From the NCBI GenBank assembly GCA_903851195.1, contig CAINNJ010000004.1, positions 558,001-622,000 of the forward strand: a DNA stretch of 64,000 nt, read 5' to 3'. Positions 35,830 to 44,303 of this stretch are shown in pieces; the stretch's first letter is position 1; each line of letters opens with the position of its first letter. The notes below the pieces were generated by a model. It was not told the DNA's origin. It worked only from the letters and a program-made list of their open reading frames with translations, and searched no databases. The stretch comes from an uncultured Acidobacteriia bacterium (lineage in GTDB: Bacteria; Acidobacteriota; Terriglobia; Bryobacterales; Bryobacteraceae). Position numbers and translations under genes: made by a program.

Positions 35830-36346
35830 GCACATTCTCCGCGCCGCCGGAGCCATCGCCGATGTTCAGGATCTCATCGTCATCGGAAGCCAGGCGATCC
35901 TCGGCCAGTTCCCCGACGCTGCGCCCGAGTTCCTCGTCTCCAATGAAGCCGACGTGTTCCCGATGCTTCATCCGGAACGCAGCGACCTGATCGATTCGAC
36001 AATCGGCGAAGGCTCTCCCTTCCAGCGCCAGTTCGGTTATTATCCGCATGGCGTTGGCCCGGAGACCGCGATCCTCCCCGAAGGCTGGCGGGAGCGTCTT
36101 TTCCTCGTCGCCGGGGAGAACACTCGCTTCATCCGGGGCTGGTGCCTGGAGGTCCACGACCTTGCCATCGCAAAGTACGCGGCGGGCAGAGAAAAGGATC
36201 TCGACTTCACAAGCGCACTGGCCCGCCACCACATGGTCCGCCGGGAAACCCTCGAAGCCCGGCTCCGCGCCACCGCCCTCGACCCGCAGCGCCGCGCCCT
36301 CATTCACCACCGCATCGCCGCCGACTTCGCCAACCGCGTTGGATAA
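35810..36346 (+). CDS. DUF6036-type nucleotidyltransferase
   Basis: 178-aa protein of the nucleotidyltransferase superfamily. The GS motif is LIVIGSQAIL and the metal-binding acidic pair is in NEADVFP; a helical C-terminal half with KYAAGREKDLDF and a second stretch HHMVRRETLEARL follows, as in MNT/AbiEii-like proteins. ATG 35810 (MQRSDLEH) is chosen because earlier starts lie deep in the upstream gene. With the 111-aa protein it forms a two-gene unit that resembles nucleotidyltransferase toxin-antitoxin pairs in layout; no toxin activity has been shown for it. Confidence 0.78.
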   Translation: MQRSDLEHILRAAGAIADVQDLIVIGSQAILGQFPDAAPEFLVSNEADVFPMLHPERSDLIDSTIGEGSPFQRQFGYYPHGVGPETAILPEGWRERLFLVAGENTRFIRGWCLEVHDLAIAKYAAGREKDLDFTSALARHHMVRRETLEARLRATALDPQRRALIHHRIAADFANRVG

Positions 36347-36358
36347 ACCCGCATCGGA

Positions 36359-36364
36359 TAAACT
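36359..36364 (+). promoter_or_regulatory. Putative -10 hexamer (TAAACT), 9 bases before the isomerase-like gene
   Basis: TAAACT ends 9 bases before ATG 36374, with no Shine-Dalgarno in the gap. Confidence 0.35.
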
Positions 36365-36373
36365 GAATACGCT

Positions 36374-37261
36374 ATGTCGCAGACCCCCGCCCTCTCCCGC
36401 CGCCAGTTGCTGGCCTCTTCCCTCTCCCTGGCCGCCGCGGCCCCTTTCCTGAAAGCCGCGACCGCCCGCACCATCGGCGTTCAGCTCTACACCGTGCGCG
36501 GCACTCTGATGAAAGACTCCGAACACGTGATCAAAACCATCGCGGAGATCGGCTACAAAGAGATCGAAGGAGCCGGGCGCGCCGACCTTCTGACTCTCCT
36601 GCCCCTCATCAAACAGAACGGCATGAAAGCCGTTTCCTGCCACGTCGAAACACCCCTCGTCACCGGCGACTGGGAAAAGTACAGCGGCATGACAAAGGTC
36701 CCCGTCGAAGAGGCCATAGAGAGCGTAAAGAACATGGGCGCGCAGTATTTCACCATGCCCTACATCCGCCCCGACGCCCGCGGCGACCTCGACTGGTTCA
36801 AAAAGACCGCCGACCAGATGAATCACACCGGTGAACTCTGCAGGAAGGCCGGCCTCCAGTTCGCCTATCACAACCACGCCTTCGAGTTCGAGGGCAAGCC
36901 GGGCGAACGCCCCATCGACATCTTCAAGACGCGCCTCGACAAGAAACTCGTCTCCCTCGAAATGGACGTCTTCTGGGTCAGCGTCGCGGGCCATAACCCG
37001 GTCGAAATGCTGCAGGAATGGAAAGGCCGCGTCTCCCTGCTCCACCTGAAGGACAAGGAAAAAGGCACGCCCGTGATGTTCAAAGAAAGCGTGGAAAAGA
37101 CGGCCTTCAAGGAAGTGGGCCACGGCTCGCTCGACTTCCCCGCCATCCTGAAAGCCGCTCCCGCCGCCGGCGTGAAACATTATTTCGTCGAGCAGGACCA
37201 AACCCCGGGCGACCCGCTCGTCAGCCTGCGCCAGAGTTTCGATTATCTGAAGTCGGTCTGA
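36374..37261 (+). CDS. TAT-exported sugar phosphate isomerase/epimerase-like protein
   Basis: 295-aa TIM-barrel protein of the xylose isomerase-like (AP endonuclease 2) family. Twin-arginine signal LSRRQLLASSLSLAAAAPF; barrel strands IGVQLYTV and YKEIEGAG; metal-ligand candidates in FAYHNHAFEF, SLEMDVFW, LLHLKDK and YFVEQDQ. Similar proteins epimerise inositols or keto sugars. Export through the TAT system is typical of Solibacter and planctomycete members. Single gene, followed by a strong inverted repeat at 37270-37294. Confidence 0.88.
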   Translation: MSQTPALSRRQLLASSLSLAAAAPFLKAATARTIGVQLYTVRGTLMKDSEHVIKTIAEIGYKEIEGAGRADLLTLLPLIKQNGMKAVSCHVETPLVTGDWEKYSGMTKVPVEEAIESVKNMGAQYFTMPYIRPDARGDLDWFKKTADQMNHTGELCRKAGLQFAYHNHAFEFEGKPGERPIDIFKTRLDKKLVSLEMDVFWVSVAGHNPVEMLQEWKGRVSLLHLKDKEKGTPVMFKESVEKTAFKEVGHGSLDFPAILKAAPAAGVKHYFVEQDQTPGDPLVSLRQSFDYLKSV

Positions 37262-37269
37262 AGCCCTCG

Positions 37270-37294
37270 GGGAGGCCGATTCAACCGGCCTCCC
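37270..37294. terminator. Stem-loop between convergent genes
   Basis: Perfect 9-bp inverted repeat GGGAGGCCG / CGGCCTCCC with a 7-base loop (ATTCAAC), lying between the ends of the convergent isomerase-like and sulfite oxidase genes. There is no T-run on either side, so it may work bidirectionally as a weak intrinsic terminator or as an mRNA 3' stabiliser. Confidence 0.6.
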
Positions 37295-37305
37295 TCAGTT
37301 CGCCG

Positions 37306-38643
37306 CTACGGCTTGAAATGCGCGGCTAAATAGTCCAGCAGCGCGTTGCGATCTTCCGCCTTCACCTCGGCGCCCCAGCCCGTCATCTTCGTCACTTCCC
37401 GGTCCCACTGCGCCCGCGTCAGCTTCTGCTGGCGCATCATGTGATCGTCGTGGCAACCCAGGCAGCCCGCCTGATAACCCGGAGGCGTCGCCCCTTCGGG
37501 CGTCGCGGCCAGAGCGGGCGCCGCGCTGCCCGCCGGAGCCGTCGCAGAAACCACCACCGGCCGTGCCTGCGCCACATTCCACAAATAACCCGACGGATTC
37601 CACTCCTGCTGCATCGGCTGCGTCTGGCCCGCCGCGTTCGTCGCCCTCGAAATCAGCGCTTGCTGCCCTTCCTGCGCCTTCCACGCATAGGTGAAGCGCC
37701 GGAAGCCATACTTCGTCGGCGTCCCGCCCAGCTTCGCCGGCTGCCAGCTTTTCCCCGCGTCGGACGAAATCTCCACCTTCGTCACCGGCGACGCATTCGA
37801 CCACGCCACGCCCTGCACCGTCACCATCCCGGGCTTCACCCAATCGCCCGGCCGCGCGATCATCGACTTTACATTCAAATCCGTCACCGGAATCATGTCT
37901 TTCGGATCCACCGTCGCGCCCGCGGCCACGGGATGGTTCGGATGCCGGTACGCCGTCTTCATCCAGAAGCCGTCGAACTCGTGATCCAGAACCTCGATCC
38001 GCTGCAGCCATTTCACCCAGGAGTCGCCCGCCCAGCCTGGCGCGATCACCCGCAGCGGAAAGCCGTGCTGCGCGGTCAGTGGCTTCCCGTTCATGGCCCA
38101 CGCCAGCATCGTGTCGGGATGCATCCCTTTTTCCAAGGTGAGTGTCCGCTGAAAGTCCGGCATCTTCGCGACCGGCACATCCGCGCCATCCAGCAGCAAC
38201 TCCGTGGCGCCCGGTTTCAGACCGGCCTTCCCCAGCACATCCCGCAACCGCACACCGGTCCACCGCGCATTCCCGACGCTGCCGAAACGCCACTGCGCCC
38301 CCGGCAGATGCGGTTCATAAAAGGTGCGCCCGTTTCCCGCGCATTCCAGTACGCTCACCAGTTCGAAATGCGGCAGTTTCCGCAGATCGTCCATCGTGAA
38401 CGCCATCGGCCGCTCCACCAGCCCTGCAACTTCCAGCTTCCAGTCCGCCAACTTCACTTCCGGCGTGTAGGTGTGGCAGCGCACGAAGAACTGATCCACC
38501 GGCGTAATCTCGTTGATGAAGCCCTCGGCGGGCATCTCCAGATCCACCGGTCGCGGCGAAAGCGTGATCAGTTCCGCGGGCGCGGTGCGGGACAAAAAGG
38601 CGGCAGCGCCGGTCAGCAGCAGGTTACGACGGTTGAGGGACAT
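37306..38643 (-). CDS. Sulfite oxidase-family molybdoenzyme fused to a C-terminal cytochrome c
   Basis: 445-aa periplasmic enzyme. TAT-type leader (SLNRRNLLLTGAAAF); molybdopterin domain with the molybdenum ligand Cys101 in LECAGNGR and the Arg-rich QWRFGSVGNARWTGV; Mo-co dimerisation domain (about 235-345) with GWAGDSWVKWLQRIEV before it; then an Ala-rich linker and a c-type heme CLGCH (394-398) with a short C-terminal cytochrome segment. Sulfite dehydrogenases usually use a separate cytochrome subunit, so this fusion would pass electrons internally. Single gene with TACAAT 8 bases before ATG 38643. Confidence 0.88.
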   Translation of the reverse strand: MSLNRRNLLLTGAAAFLSRTAPAELITLSPRPVDLEMPAEGFINEITPVDQFFVRCHTYTPEVKLADWKLEVAGLVERPMAFTMDDLRKLPHFELVSVLECAGNGRTFYEPHLPGAQWRFGSVGNARWTGVRLRDVLGKAGLKPGATELLLDGADVPVAKMPDFQRTLTLEKGMHPDTMLAWAMNGKPLTAQHGFPLRVIAPGWAGDSWVKWLQRIEVLDHEFDGFWMKTAYRHPNHPVAAGATVDPKDMIPVTDLNVKSMIARPGDWVKPGMVTVQGVAWSNASPVTKVEISSDAGKSWQPAKLGGTPTKYGFRRFTYAWKAQEGQQALISRATNAAGQTQPMQQEWNPSGYLWNVAQARPVVVSATAPAGSAAPALAATPEGATPPGYQAGCLGCHDDHMMRQQKLTRAQWDREVTKMTGWGAEVKAEDRNALLDYLAAHFKP

Positions 38644-38649
38644 CGCCCA

Positions 38650-41586
38650 CTATTGTATGGGCGCGGACTGCGTCTGCGCCGCCGGCGACTTCTCCAGCCG
38701 CGCGGTCAGTCTTTTCCGCTCCTCGACTTCGGACGGCGCCAGCGCTCGCTTCGACTCGATCTCGCCGAAACGCTCCAGCGCTCCGCGCAGGGCCGCGACC
38801 GCCGCCGCGTGATCGCCGGCCTTCTCCAGACAGCTCGCCAGACTCGCCAACAACCCCGGCTGTTCATTCAGAAAGGTCTGATTCGCCGGCAGCGCCCTGT
38901 GCTGGAGCTCCATGATTTCCAGAGCCTCCCGATAGGCCGCGACGGCTTCGCGCCAGGCTCCCTGCCCGGCGTACAGCCCGGCTTTGGTTTGCTTCAGCTC
39001 CGCGCGGCGGGCAACGTACATCGGCAGCCCTGGATTCGCCTCTTCCGCGCGCGCCAGATGCCGTTCCGCCAACCGCAGATTTTCCATTCCCTCCGCGAAC
39101 TGGCCGGTATCCGTCATCCCCAGCGCGATTCGCTGGTACACCTGCACCAGCATGCTCACATTGCCCGGCGCCTGCGGACTAAGCCGGTTCATCTGTTCCA
39201 CGGCTGCCGCCGCCTTTCGATAAGCCGCCAACGCCTCCTGCGGCTTCTTCTGTGACCGCAGCCAGTCGCCCAGGTTGTCGGAAGCCAGCCCGATGTCGAG
39301 CAGTGGCTGGCGGCTGTCCGGATTCGCCGCCGCCAGTTTGTCGGCCATTCCGACCGACATCTCCAGATACCGGTTCAATTCCCCCGGGGCGGCAAGCGCC
39401 TGCCCCACCGGACTCGCCAGCACCGACGACAGCATCGTCGTCGTGATGAGCAGTTTCCTCATCATATTTACATTTTCGGGCTCGGCCTCCGAGAGGCGCT
39501 GATCGATTCCGAACGCGATCCGCAAATGCGGCAATGCGTTCGCCTGCTCCCGCATCCGGAGATAGGCGTCGCCGAGTTTTGCCTGCGCCAGACTCACACC
39601 GCGTTGTCGGGCCGGACTGTCGCTCTCCGCCAACAGTTGCTGCGACAGGGCCAGTTGCCGCGAGTACGGATCGATCGCTTTGTCCGCCAGTCCCTCCCGC
39701 AGCTTGATGTCGCCCAGCATGCCCCACGCGCCGGCCAATGCCATGCGCACCTCGGGATTCTTACCCGCGGCGTCGGAAAGCGGGATCGCAAGCGCCTCCC
39801 CGATGACCGCTTCACAGCCCTTATAATCGGCTCCGGGCAACAATGCCTGCGCCCTTCGCACGGATCCCTGAATCCGTTCCGCGAGGAACGCGGCGGAACG
39901 GTCCGGCACCCGCGCCCGGATCGCGTAGGCCTTGGCGTAGCTCGCGGATGCCCCCGCCAGATCCCCCAGATTCGCGTAGTACGGGTTGCCCTGCACATCC
40001 CCCAGGCGGTCGTAACCGCGCGCGATCTCCCTCAGCAGTTCAGAATTGCCCGCCGCATCCCGCACAAGCGTGTCGTAATACCGTAAGCCGGTTTCCACCA
40101 CCATCTTGCGCGCGGGAATCGAACCCGGCAGCATCGCGATGGAATCGTGAAAATCCAGCAGAAACTTGCCGGCCAGTTGCCGCACCTGCTCGAAACGCTG
40201 GTTGGCGAGTTGGCGCTGCTCGTTTGCGTCGGCGCGCTGCCTCTCGGCTTCCGCCGCCTGGGCTTCCGCATTCCTGCGGCTGGCTTCCGCCTTTACCTGG
40301 CTGGACCGGGCCCGGATTTCACTCTCCCGCGCCGCCCCCCGCTCCCGCTCCGCGAGTGCCTGCTGGCGGGAGGCGCGAATAGCCTCCCACGTCGCCGCCG
40401 CGGTTCCGCCGGCCAGGGTCAGCAACAAAGCCGTCGCCACCGCAATGGACCACCGGTGCCGGCGCAGATAGCGCGACGCGCTGTAGGCGAAGCTGCCTCC
40501 CCGGGCGACAACCGGACGGGCCTCCAGATAGCTCCTCACATCCGCCGCGAGCTGTTCAATCGAGGAGTAGCGGCGCTCCGGCTCCTTGCGGATCGCCATG
40601 GCGACAATCGCATCCGGATCTCCCCGCAACTGCTTCCGCAACTCCGGCGCGGCCTCGCTGGGCAGCGGCGGATCCGTCTCGCAGATCTCCTGCTCGATCT
40701 CGCTGGGACTCAGCGTGGTGAACCGGTGCGCCCGAACTCCGCTCAGCAGTTCGTAAAGAATCGCTCCCAGCGAGTAAACATCGGTTGCCGTCGTCATCGG
40801 CTCCGCCCGCACCTGTTCCGGACTGGCATAGTACGGCGTCAGCGGCCGCTGGTCGAAAGAGGTCACCTCAGCCAGCCGGTCCGGATGCAACAGCTTCGCC
40901 ACTCCGAAGTCCAGCAGCTTCGGCGTCCCGTCCGCCGTCACGAAAATATTGGCCGGCTTCAGATCCCGGTGAATCACCAGTTTTCGGTGCGCGTGCGACA
41001 CGGCATCGCAGACCTTGAGGAACAACTCGCACCGCTGCCGGATGGAAAGCTTCCGCTCCGCGCAGTACTTGTCGAGCGCCTGTCCCTGCACGTATTCCAT
41101 CACCAGAAACGGACGCCCGTCGGGTCCGGTGCCGGCATCCAGCAGGCGCGCGATGTAAGGATGTTCCAGCGTGGCCAGAATCTGCCGCTCGTGCCGGAAC
41201 CGGTCGAGCACGTCCTCGGTGTCCATACCTCGGCGAATCAGCTTAATCGCCACTTCCTGGCGGTACTGATCGTCGTCGCGCGTGGCGAGGTAAACCGAAC
41301 CCATCCCGCCCCGGCCAATCTCGCGCAACACCCGCCACGGCCCCAGACGCGCCCCGATCACAGTGGCCGAGAGCAGAGAATCGGCGGTCTTGCCCACGGC
41401 GGACTGCAGCGGACTCATCGTCTCCCCGTCGACTTCCAGCAGCGACGCCACCTGCTGCCGCAGCCGCGGTTCGCCCTCACAGGCCCGATCCAGATAGGCC
41501 GCGCGCTCCGGGCGAGGAAGGTCGGCCGCACCCAGAAAAACTTCCTGAATCCGCTCCCAGCTTTCGGCGCGTGTAATATCCGTCAC
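38650..41586 (-). CDS. Membrane Ser/Thr protein kinase with TPR-like C-terminal region
   Basis: 978-aa PknB-type kinase. Short N-terminal helical region; kinase domain about 65-340 with GRGGMGSVYLA, the VAIKLI lysine, VIHRDLKPANIF and LLDFGVAKLL; one transmembrane helix (about 385-405, AVATALLLTLAGGTAAATW); an Ala/Glu/Arg coiled coil; then a large helical region with TPR-like repeats (about 460-960), expected outside the membrane. This architecture is abundant in Solibacter. All catalytic residues are present. GTG 41586 is chosen because TACACT lies 8 bases upstream; a TTG at 41607 would add 7 residues. Confidence 0.9.
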   Translation of the reverse strand: MTDITRAESWERIQEVFLGAADLPRPERAAYLDRACEGEPRLRQQVASLLEVDGETMSPLQSAVGKTADSLLSATVIGARLGPWRVLREIGRGGMGSVYLATRDDDQYRQEVAIKLIRRGMDTEDVLDRFRHERQILATLEHPYIARLLDAGTGPDGRPFLVMEYVQGQALDKYCAERKLSIRQRCELFLKVCDAVSHAHRKLVIHRDLKPANIFVTADGTPKLLDFGVAKLLHPDRLAEVTSFDQRPLTPYYASPEQVRAEPMTTATDVYSLGAILYELLSGVRAHRFTTLSPSEIEQEICETDPPLPSEAAPELRKQLRGDPDAIVAMAIRKEPERRYSSIEQLAADVRSYLEARPVVARGGSFAYSASRYLRRHRWSIAVATALLLTLAGGTAAATWEAIRASRQQALAERERGAARESEIRARSSQVKAEASRRNAEAQAAEAERQRADANEQRQLANQRFEQVRQLAGKFLLDFHDSIAMLPGSIPARKMVVETGLRYYDTLVRDAAGNSELLREIARGYDRLGDVQGNPYYANLGDLAGASASYAKAYAIRARVPDRSAAFLAERIQGSVRRAQALLPGADYKGCEAVIGEALAIPLSDAAGKNPEVRMALAGAWGMLGDIKLREGLADKAIDPYSRQLALSQQLLAESDSPARQRGVSLAQAKLGDAYLRMREQANALPHLRIAFGIDQRLSEAEPENVNMMRKLLITTTMLSSVLASPVGQALAAPGELNRYLEMSVGMADKLAAANPDSRQPLLDIGLASDNLGDWLRSQKKPQEALAAYRKAAAAVEQMNRLSPQAPGNVSMLVQVYQRIALGMTDTGQFAEGMENLRLAERHLARAEEANPGLPMYVARRAELKQTKAGLYAGQGAWREAVAAYREALEIMELQHRALPANQTFLNEQPGLLASLASCLEKAGDHAAAVAALRGALERFGEIESKRALAPSEVEERKRLTARLEKSPAAQTQSAPIQ
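38652..38657 (-). promoter_or_regulatory. Putative -10 hexamer (TACAAT), 8 bases before the sulfite oxidase gene
   Basis: TACAAT on the minus strand ends 8 bases before ATG 38643 and overlaps the last codons of the upstream kinase gene. No Shine-Dalgarno. Confidence 0.5.
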
Positions 41587-41594
41587 AACTCTAA

Positions 41595-41600
41595 AGTGTA
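41595..41600 (-). promoter_or_regulatory. Putative -10 hexamer (TACACT), 8 bases before the Ser/Thr kinase
   Basis: TACACT on the minus strand ends 8 bases before GTG 41586. If real it excludes the TTG start at 41607. Confidence 0.4.
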
Positions 41601-41685
41601 ATTGCAACCGGACTTCGTTACGTCGCCAGGTAAGCTACCCTGAAAGCGAACTGCCCGGGTTCCCCGTCTCCCGGACTGCGAACCC

Positions 41686-43083
41686 ATGAGCCGCTTCTCA
41701 ACCAGCGTTCTCGCCACCCTGCGTGAAGCCCTTTCCGGTTCGCACAGGGACCTCACCGAAGGCAATCTGCGCCGGGCCATCGTCCTGCTCGCCATCCCGA
41801 TGATTCTCGAGATGCTGATGGAGTCGCTTTTCGGCATCGTCGACATGTTCTTCGTCGCCCGCCTCGGCGTCGATTCCCTCGCTACCGTCGCCCTCACCGA
41901 ATCGGTCCTCGTCCTCGTTTTCGGAATCGCCATGGGACTGAGCCTCGCCACCACCGCCTTTGTCGCCCGGCGCATCGGCGAGAAGGATCCCGAAGGCGCC
42001 GCCGTCGCTGCCGTGCAGGCCATCGCTGTCGGACTTGTGGTCTCCCTGGCCGTCGCGGTCGCGGCCATCCTTTGGGCGCCCGACATGCTCTCTCTGATGG
42101 GAGCCACCGCTGCCGTCGTCCGCGTGGGAACCAGTTACACGCGCATCCTTCTCGGTGGTTCCGTCACCATCTTCCTGCTGTTCCTCATCAATGCCATCTT
42201 CCGCGGCGCGGGCGACGCCGCCCTTGCCATGCGTGTCCTCTGGATCGCTAACGGCATCAACATTGTCCTGGACCCCTGCCTCATCAACGGCTGGGGACCG
42301 TTCCCGCGCCTGAACGTCCTCGGAGCCGCCGTCGCCACCACCACGGGACGAGGCATCGGCGTCGCCATGCAGCTCTTCTTCCTGCTGGGCGGTTACAGCC
42401 GCGTGCGCATTCAGCTGCGCCAGATCCGGATCGACTGGAGCGTGCTTTGGCGTCTGCTCGGTGTGTCGTTCAACGGAATCCTCCAGTTCCTCATCGCCAC
42501 CGCCAGCTGGACCGGGATGGTGCGCATCTCCGCCAGCCTGGGCAGCGCCTCCATCGCCGGCTACACGGTTGGCATCCGCATCTTCATGTTCGTAATCATG
42601 CCCTGCTGGGGGCTCTCGAACGCCGCCGCCACACTGGTTGGCCAGAGCCTGGGCGCGCGCAAGCCGGAACGGGCCGAGGCCGCCGTCTACCAGACCGGCC
42701 GTTTCGCAACGGTCTGGATGGGCAGCATCACCGTCGTTTTCCTGATCTTCGCTCGCCGGCTCGCCGCCTTCTTTACGGCCGACCCCGCGGTGCAGCAGAT
42801 CGCCGCGGACTGCCTCCGCTTCATCAGCGTGGGCAACGTTTTCTACGGCTGGGGAATGGTGTTCGTGCAGTCCTTCAATGGCGCGGGCGACACCAGGACG
42901 CCCACTTACATCAATTTCCTTTGCTACTGGTGTTTGCAGATTCCGCTGGCCTGGACCCTCGCCATCTTCCTGCACGGGGGCAACCGGGGCGTCTTCACGG
43001 CCATTCCGACCGCCGAAGCGGCCATGACTCTCGCCTCGTTTTCCCTGTTCCGCCGTGGCGCCTGGAAACACAAAAAGCTTTGA
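41686..43083 (+). CDS. MATE-family multidrug/Na+ or H+ antiporter
   Basis: 465-aa inner-membrane exporter with 12 predicted helices in two similar halves. N-terminal half begins RAIVLLAIPMILEMLMESLFGIVD with MFFVARLG; the second half has GWGMVFVQSFNGAGDTRTPTY, a well-conserved MATE segment. No regulator or porin gene is adjacent. The gene stands alone between the divergent kinase and the receiver-phosphatase gene. Exported compound unknown. Confidence 0.92.
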   Translation: MSRFSTSVLATLREALSGSHRDLTEGNLRRAIVLLAIPMILEMLMESLFGIVDMFFVARLGVDSLATVALTESVLVLVFGIAMGLSLATTAFVARRIGEKDPEGAAVAAVQAIAVGLVVSLAVAVAAILWAPDMLSLMGATAAVVRVGTSYTRILLGGSVTIFLLFLINAIFRGAGDAALAMRVLWIANGINIVLDPCLINGWGPFPRLNVLGAAVATTTGRGIGVAMQLFFLLGGYSRVRIQLRQIRIDWSVLWRLLGVSFNGILQFLIATASWTGMVRISASLGSASIAGYTVGIRIFMFVIMPCWGLSNAAATLVGQSLGARKPERAEAAVYQTGRFATVWMGSITVVFLIFARRLAAFFTADPAVQQIAADCLRFISVGNVFYGWGMVFVQSFNGAGDTRTPTYINFLCYWCLQIPLAWTLAIFLHGGNRGVFTAIPTAEAAMTLASFSLFRRGAWKHKKL

Positions 43084-43223
43084 GAACGTGTGTCCGGATG
43101 CGGTCACCCGTGTTCACATCTAAACAGCCCGCCGGCGGCTTCCTCTTCGCACCAGCCACCAACCAAACGGGATTTGCCTGCGTTCGTCGATGGAAGCAGG
43201 CGTGCCCTTACCGCCACTTGAAA

Positions 43224-44294
43224 ATGGTGCAGCAGTCAATCTTCAAAGTGCTGGTGGTCGACGATCAGCCCGACATTCTGGAAGCCATGCGCCTGTTGTT
43301 AAAAGGCCACGGCTATTCCACGGAAACGGCAACCTCTCCCGAACAAGCTCTCCTCGCCGCGGCGGCAGGCGATCACGACCTGGTCATGATCGACATGAAC
43401 TACGCGCGCGACACCACCTCTGGCAGCGAGGGTCTGGCCCTGCTCGACATGCTGCGCGCGATCCGCCCCGAAGTTCCCGTCGTCGTGATGACCGCCTGGA
43501 GCAGCATCGACCTTGCCGTGGACGCCATGCGGCGCGGCGCGAGCGACTTCCTCACCAAGCCCTGGGACAACACCCGCGTGCTCGAACTCGTCGCCCGCCA
43601 GACGGCCCGGCAAAACGAGCTCTCCATCGCCTGCGGCGTGCAGCGTCAACTCCTTCCCCGCCCCCGCGTCAGCGCCCCCGGTATCGAGTTCGAGTGTGTC
43701 TTCCGCCCGGCCGGCGATGTCGGTGGCGATCTCTGCGACATCTTCACCACCGGCGAGCAGTCCACCGCGTTCCTCCTGGGCGATGTCTCCGGCAAAGGCA
43801 TCGGCGCGGCCATGCTGATGGCCAACCTGCACGGCATCATCCGGAGCAACCGCGAACTCGCCGACGATCCCGCGGTGCTCATCACCCGAAGCAACCGCCA
43901 GTTCTACCAGGCCACCTCGCCCGAACACTTTTCCACCCTGTTCTTCGGCGTGTACGACCACGCGACCGCCACGCTGCAATACGTGAATTGCGGACACCCG
44001 CCGCCCGTACTGCTCCGCCGCTCGGGCGAAGTCGAGCGCCTCGAATCCACCGGTTTAATGCTGGGCGCCTTCGACGGAATGCAGTTCGAAGCGCGGGCGA
44101 TCGGGATCTCCCCGGGCGACCGCCTTGTCCTCTTCAGCGACGGCGTTTCCGAAACCGGCGGCCACGAAGACGACGCCTGGGTGGTGGATTCCGTTCAGAT
44201 GCTCGCCCGCGCGGGCTCGAAGTCGCTCGCCCAGGCACTCGCCATGGCGTGCGACAGCGCGGACGACGTGACGATTCTCGACCTGCGATTCTGA
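43224..44294 (+). CDS. Response regulator with PP2C (RsbU-like) phosphatase output
   Basis: 356-aa signalling protein. Receiver domain (residues 6-125) with Asp13-Asp14, phosphoacceptor Asp57 and Lys in FLTKPWD, in an NtrC-like style; SpoIIE/PP2C domain (about 140-356) with FRPAGDVGGDLCD, LLGDVSGKGIGAAMLMA, NCGHPPPVL, LVLFSDGVSE and SADDVTILDL. Phosphorylation of the receiver presumably switches phosphatase activity, as in RssB/RsbU-type partner-switching pathways that free an alternative sigma factor. No kinase or anti-sigma antagonist is adjacent. ATG 43224 is the first start before the receiver; the ribosome binding site is weak. Confidence 0.88.
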   Translation: MVQQSIFKVLVVDDQPDILEAMRLLLKGHGYSTETATSPEQALLAAAAGDHDLVMIDMNYARDTTSGSEGLALLDMLRAIRPEVPVVVMTAWSSIDLAVDAMRRGASDFLTKPWDNTRVLELVARQTARQNELSIACGVQRQLLPRPRVSAPGIEFECVFRPAGDVGGDLCDIFTTGEQSTAFLLGDVSGKGIGAAMLMANLHGIIRSNRELADDPAVLITRSNRQFYQATSPEHFSTLFFGVYDHATATLQYVNCGHPPPVLLRRSGEVERLESTGLMLGAFDGMQFEARAIGISPGDRLVLFSDGVSETGGHEDDAWVVDSVQMLARAGSKSLAQALAMACDSADDVTILDLRF

Positions 44295-44303
44295 CCGTTC
44301 GTC

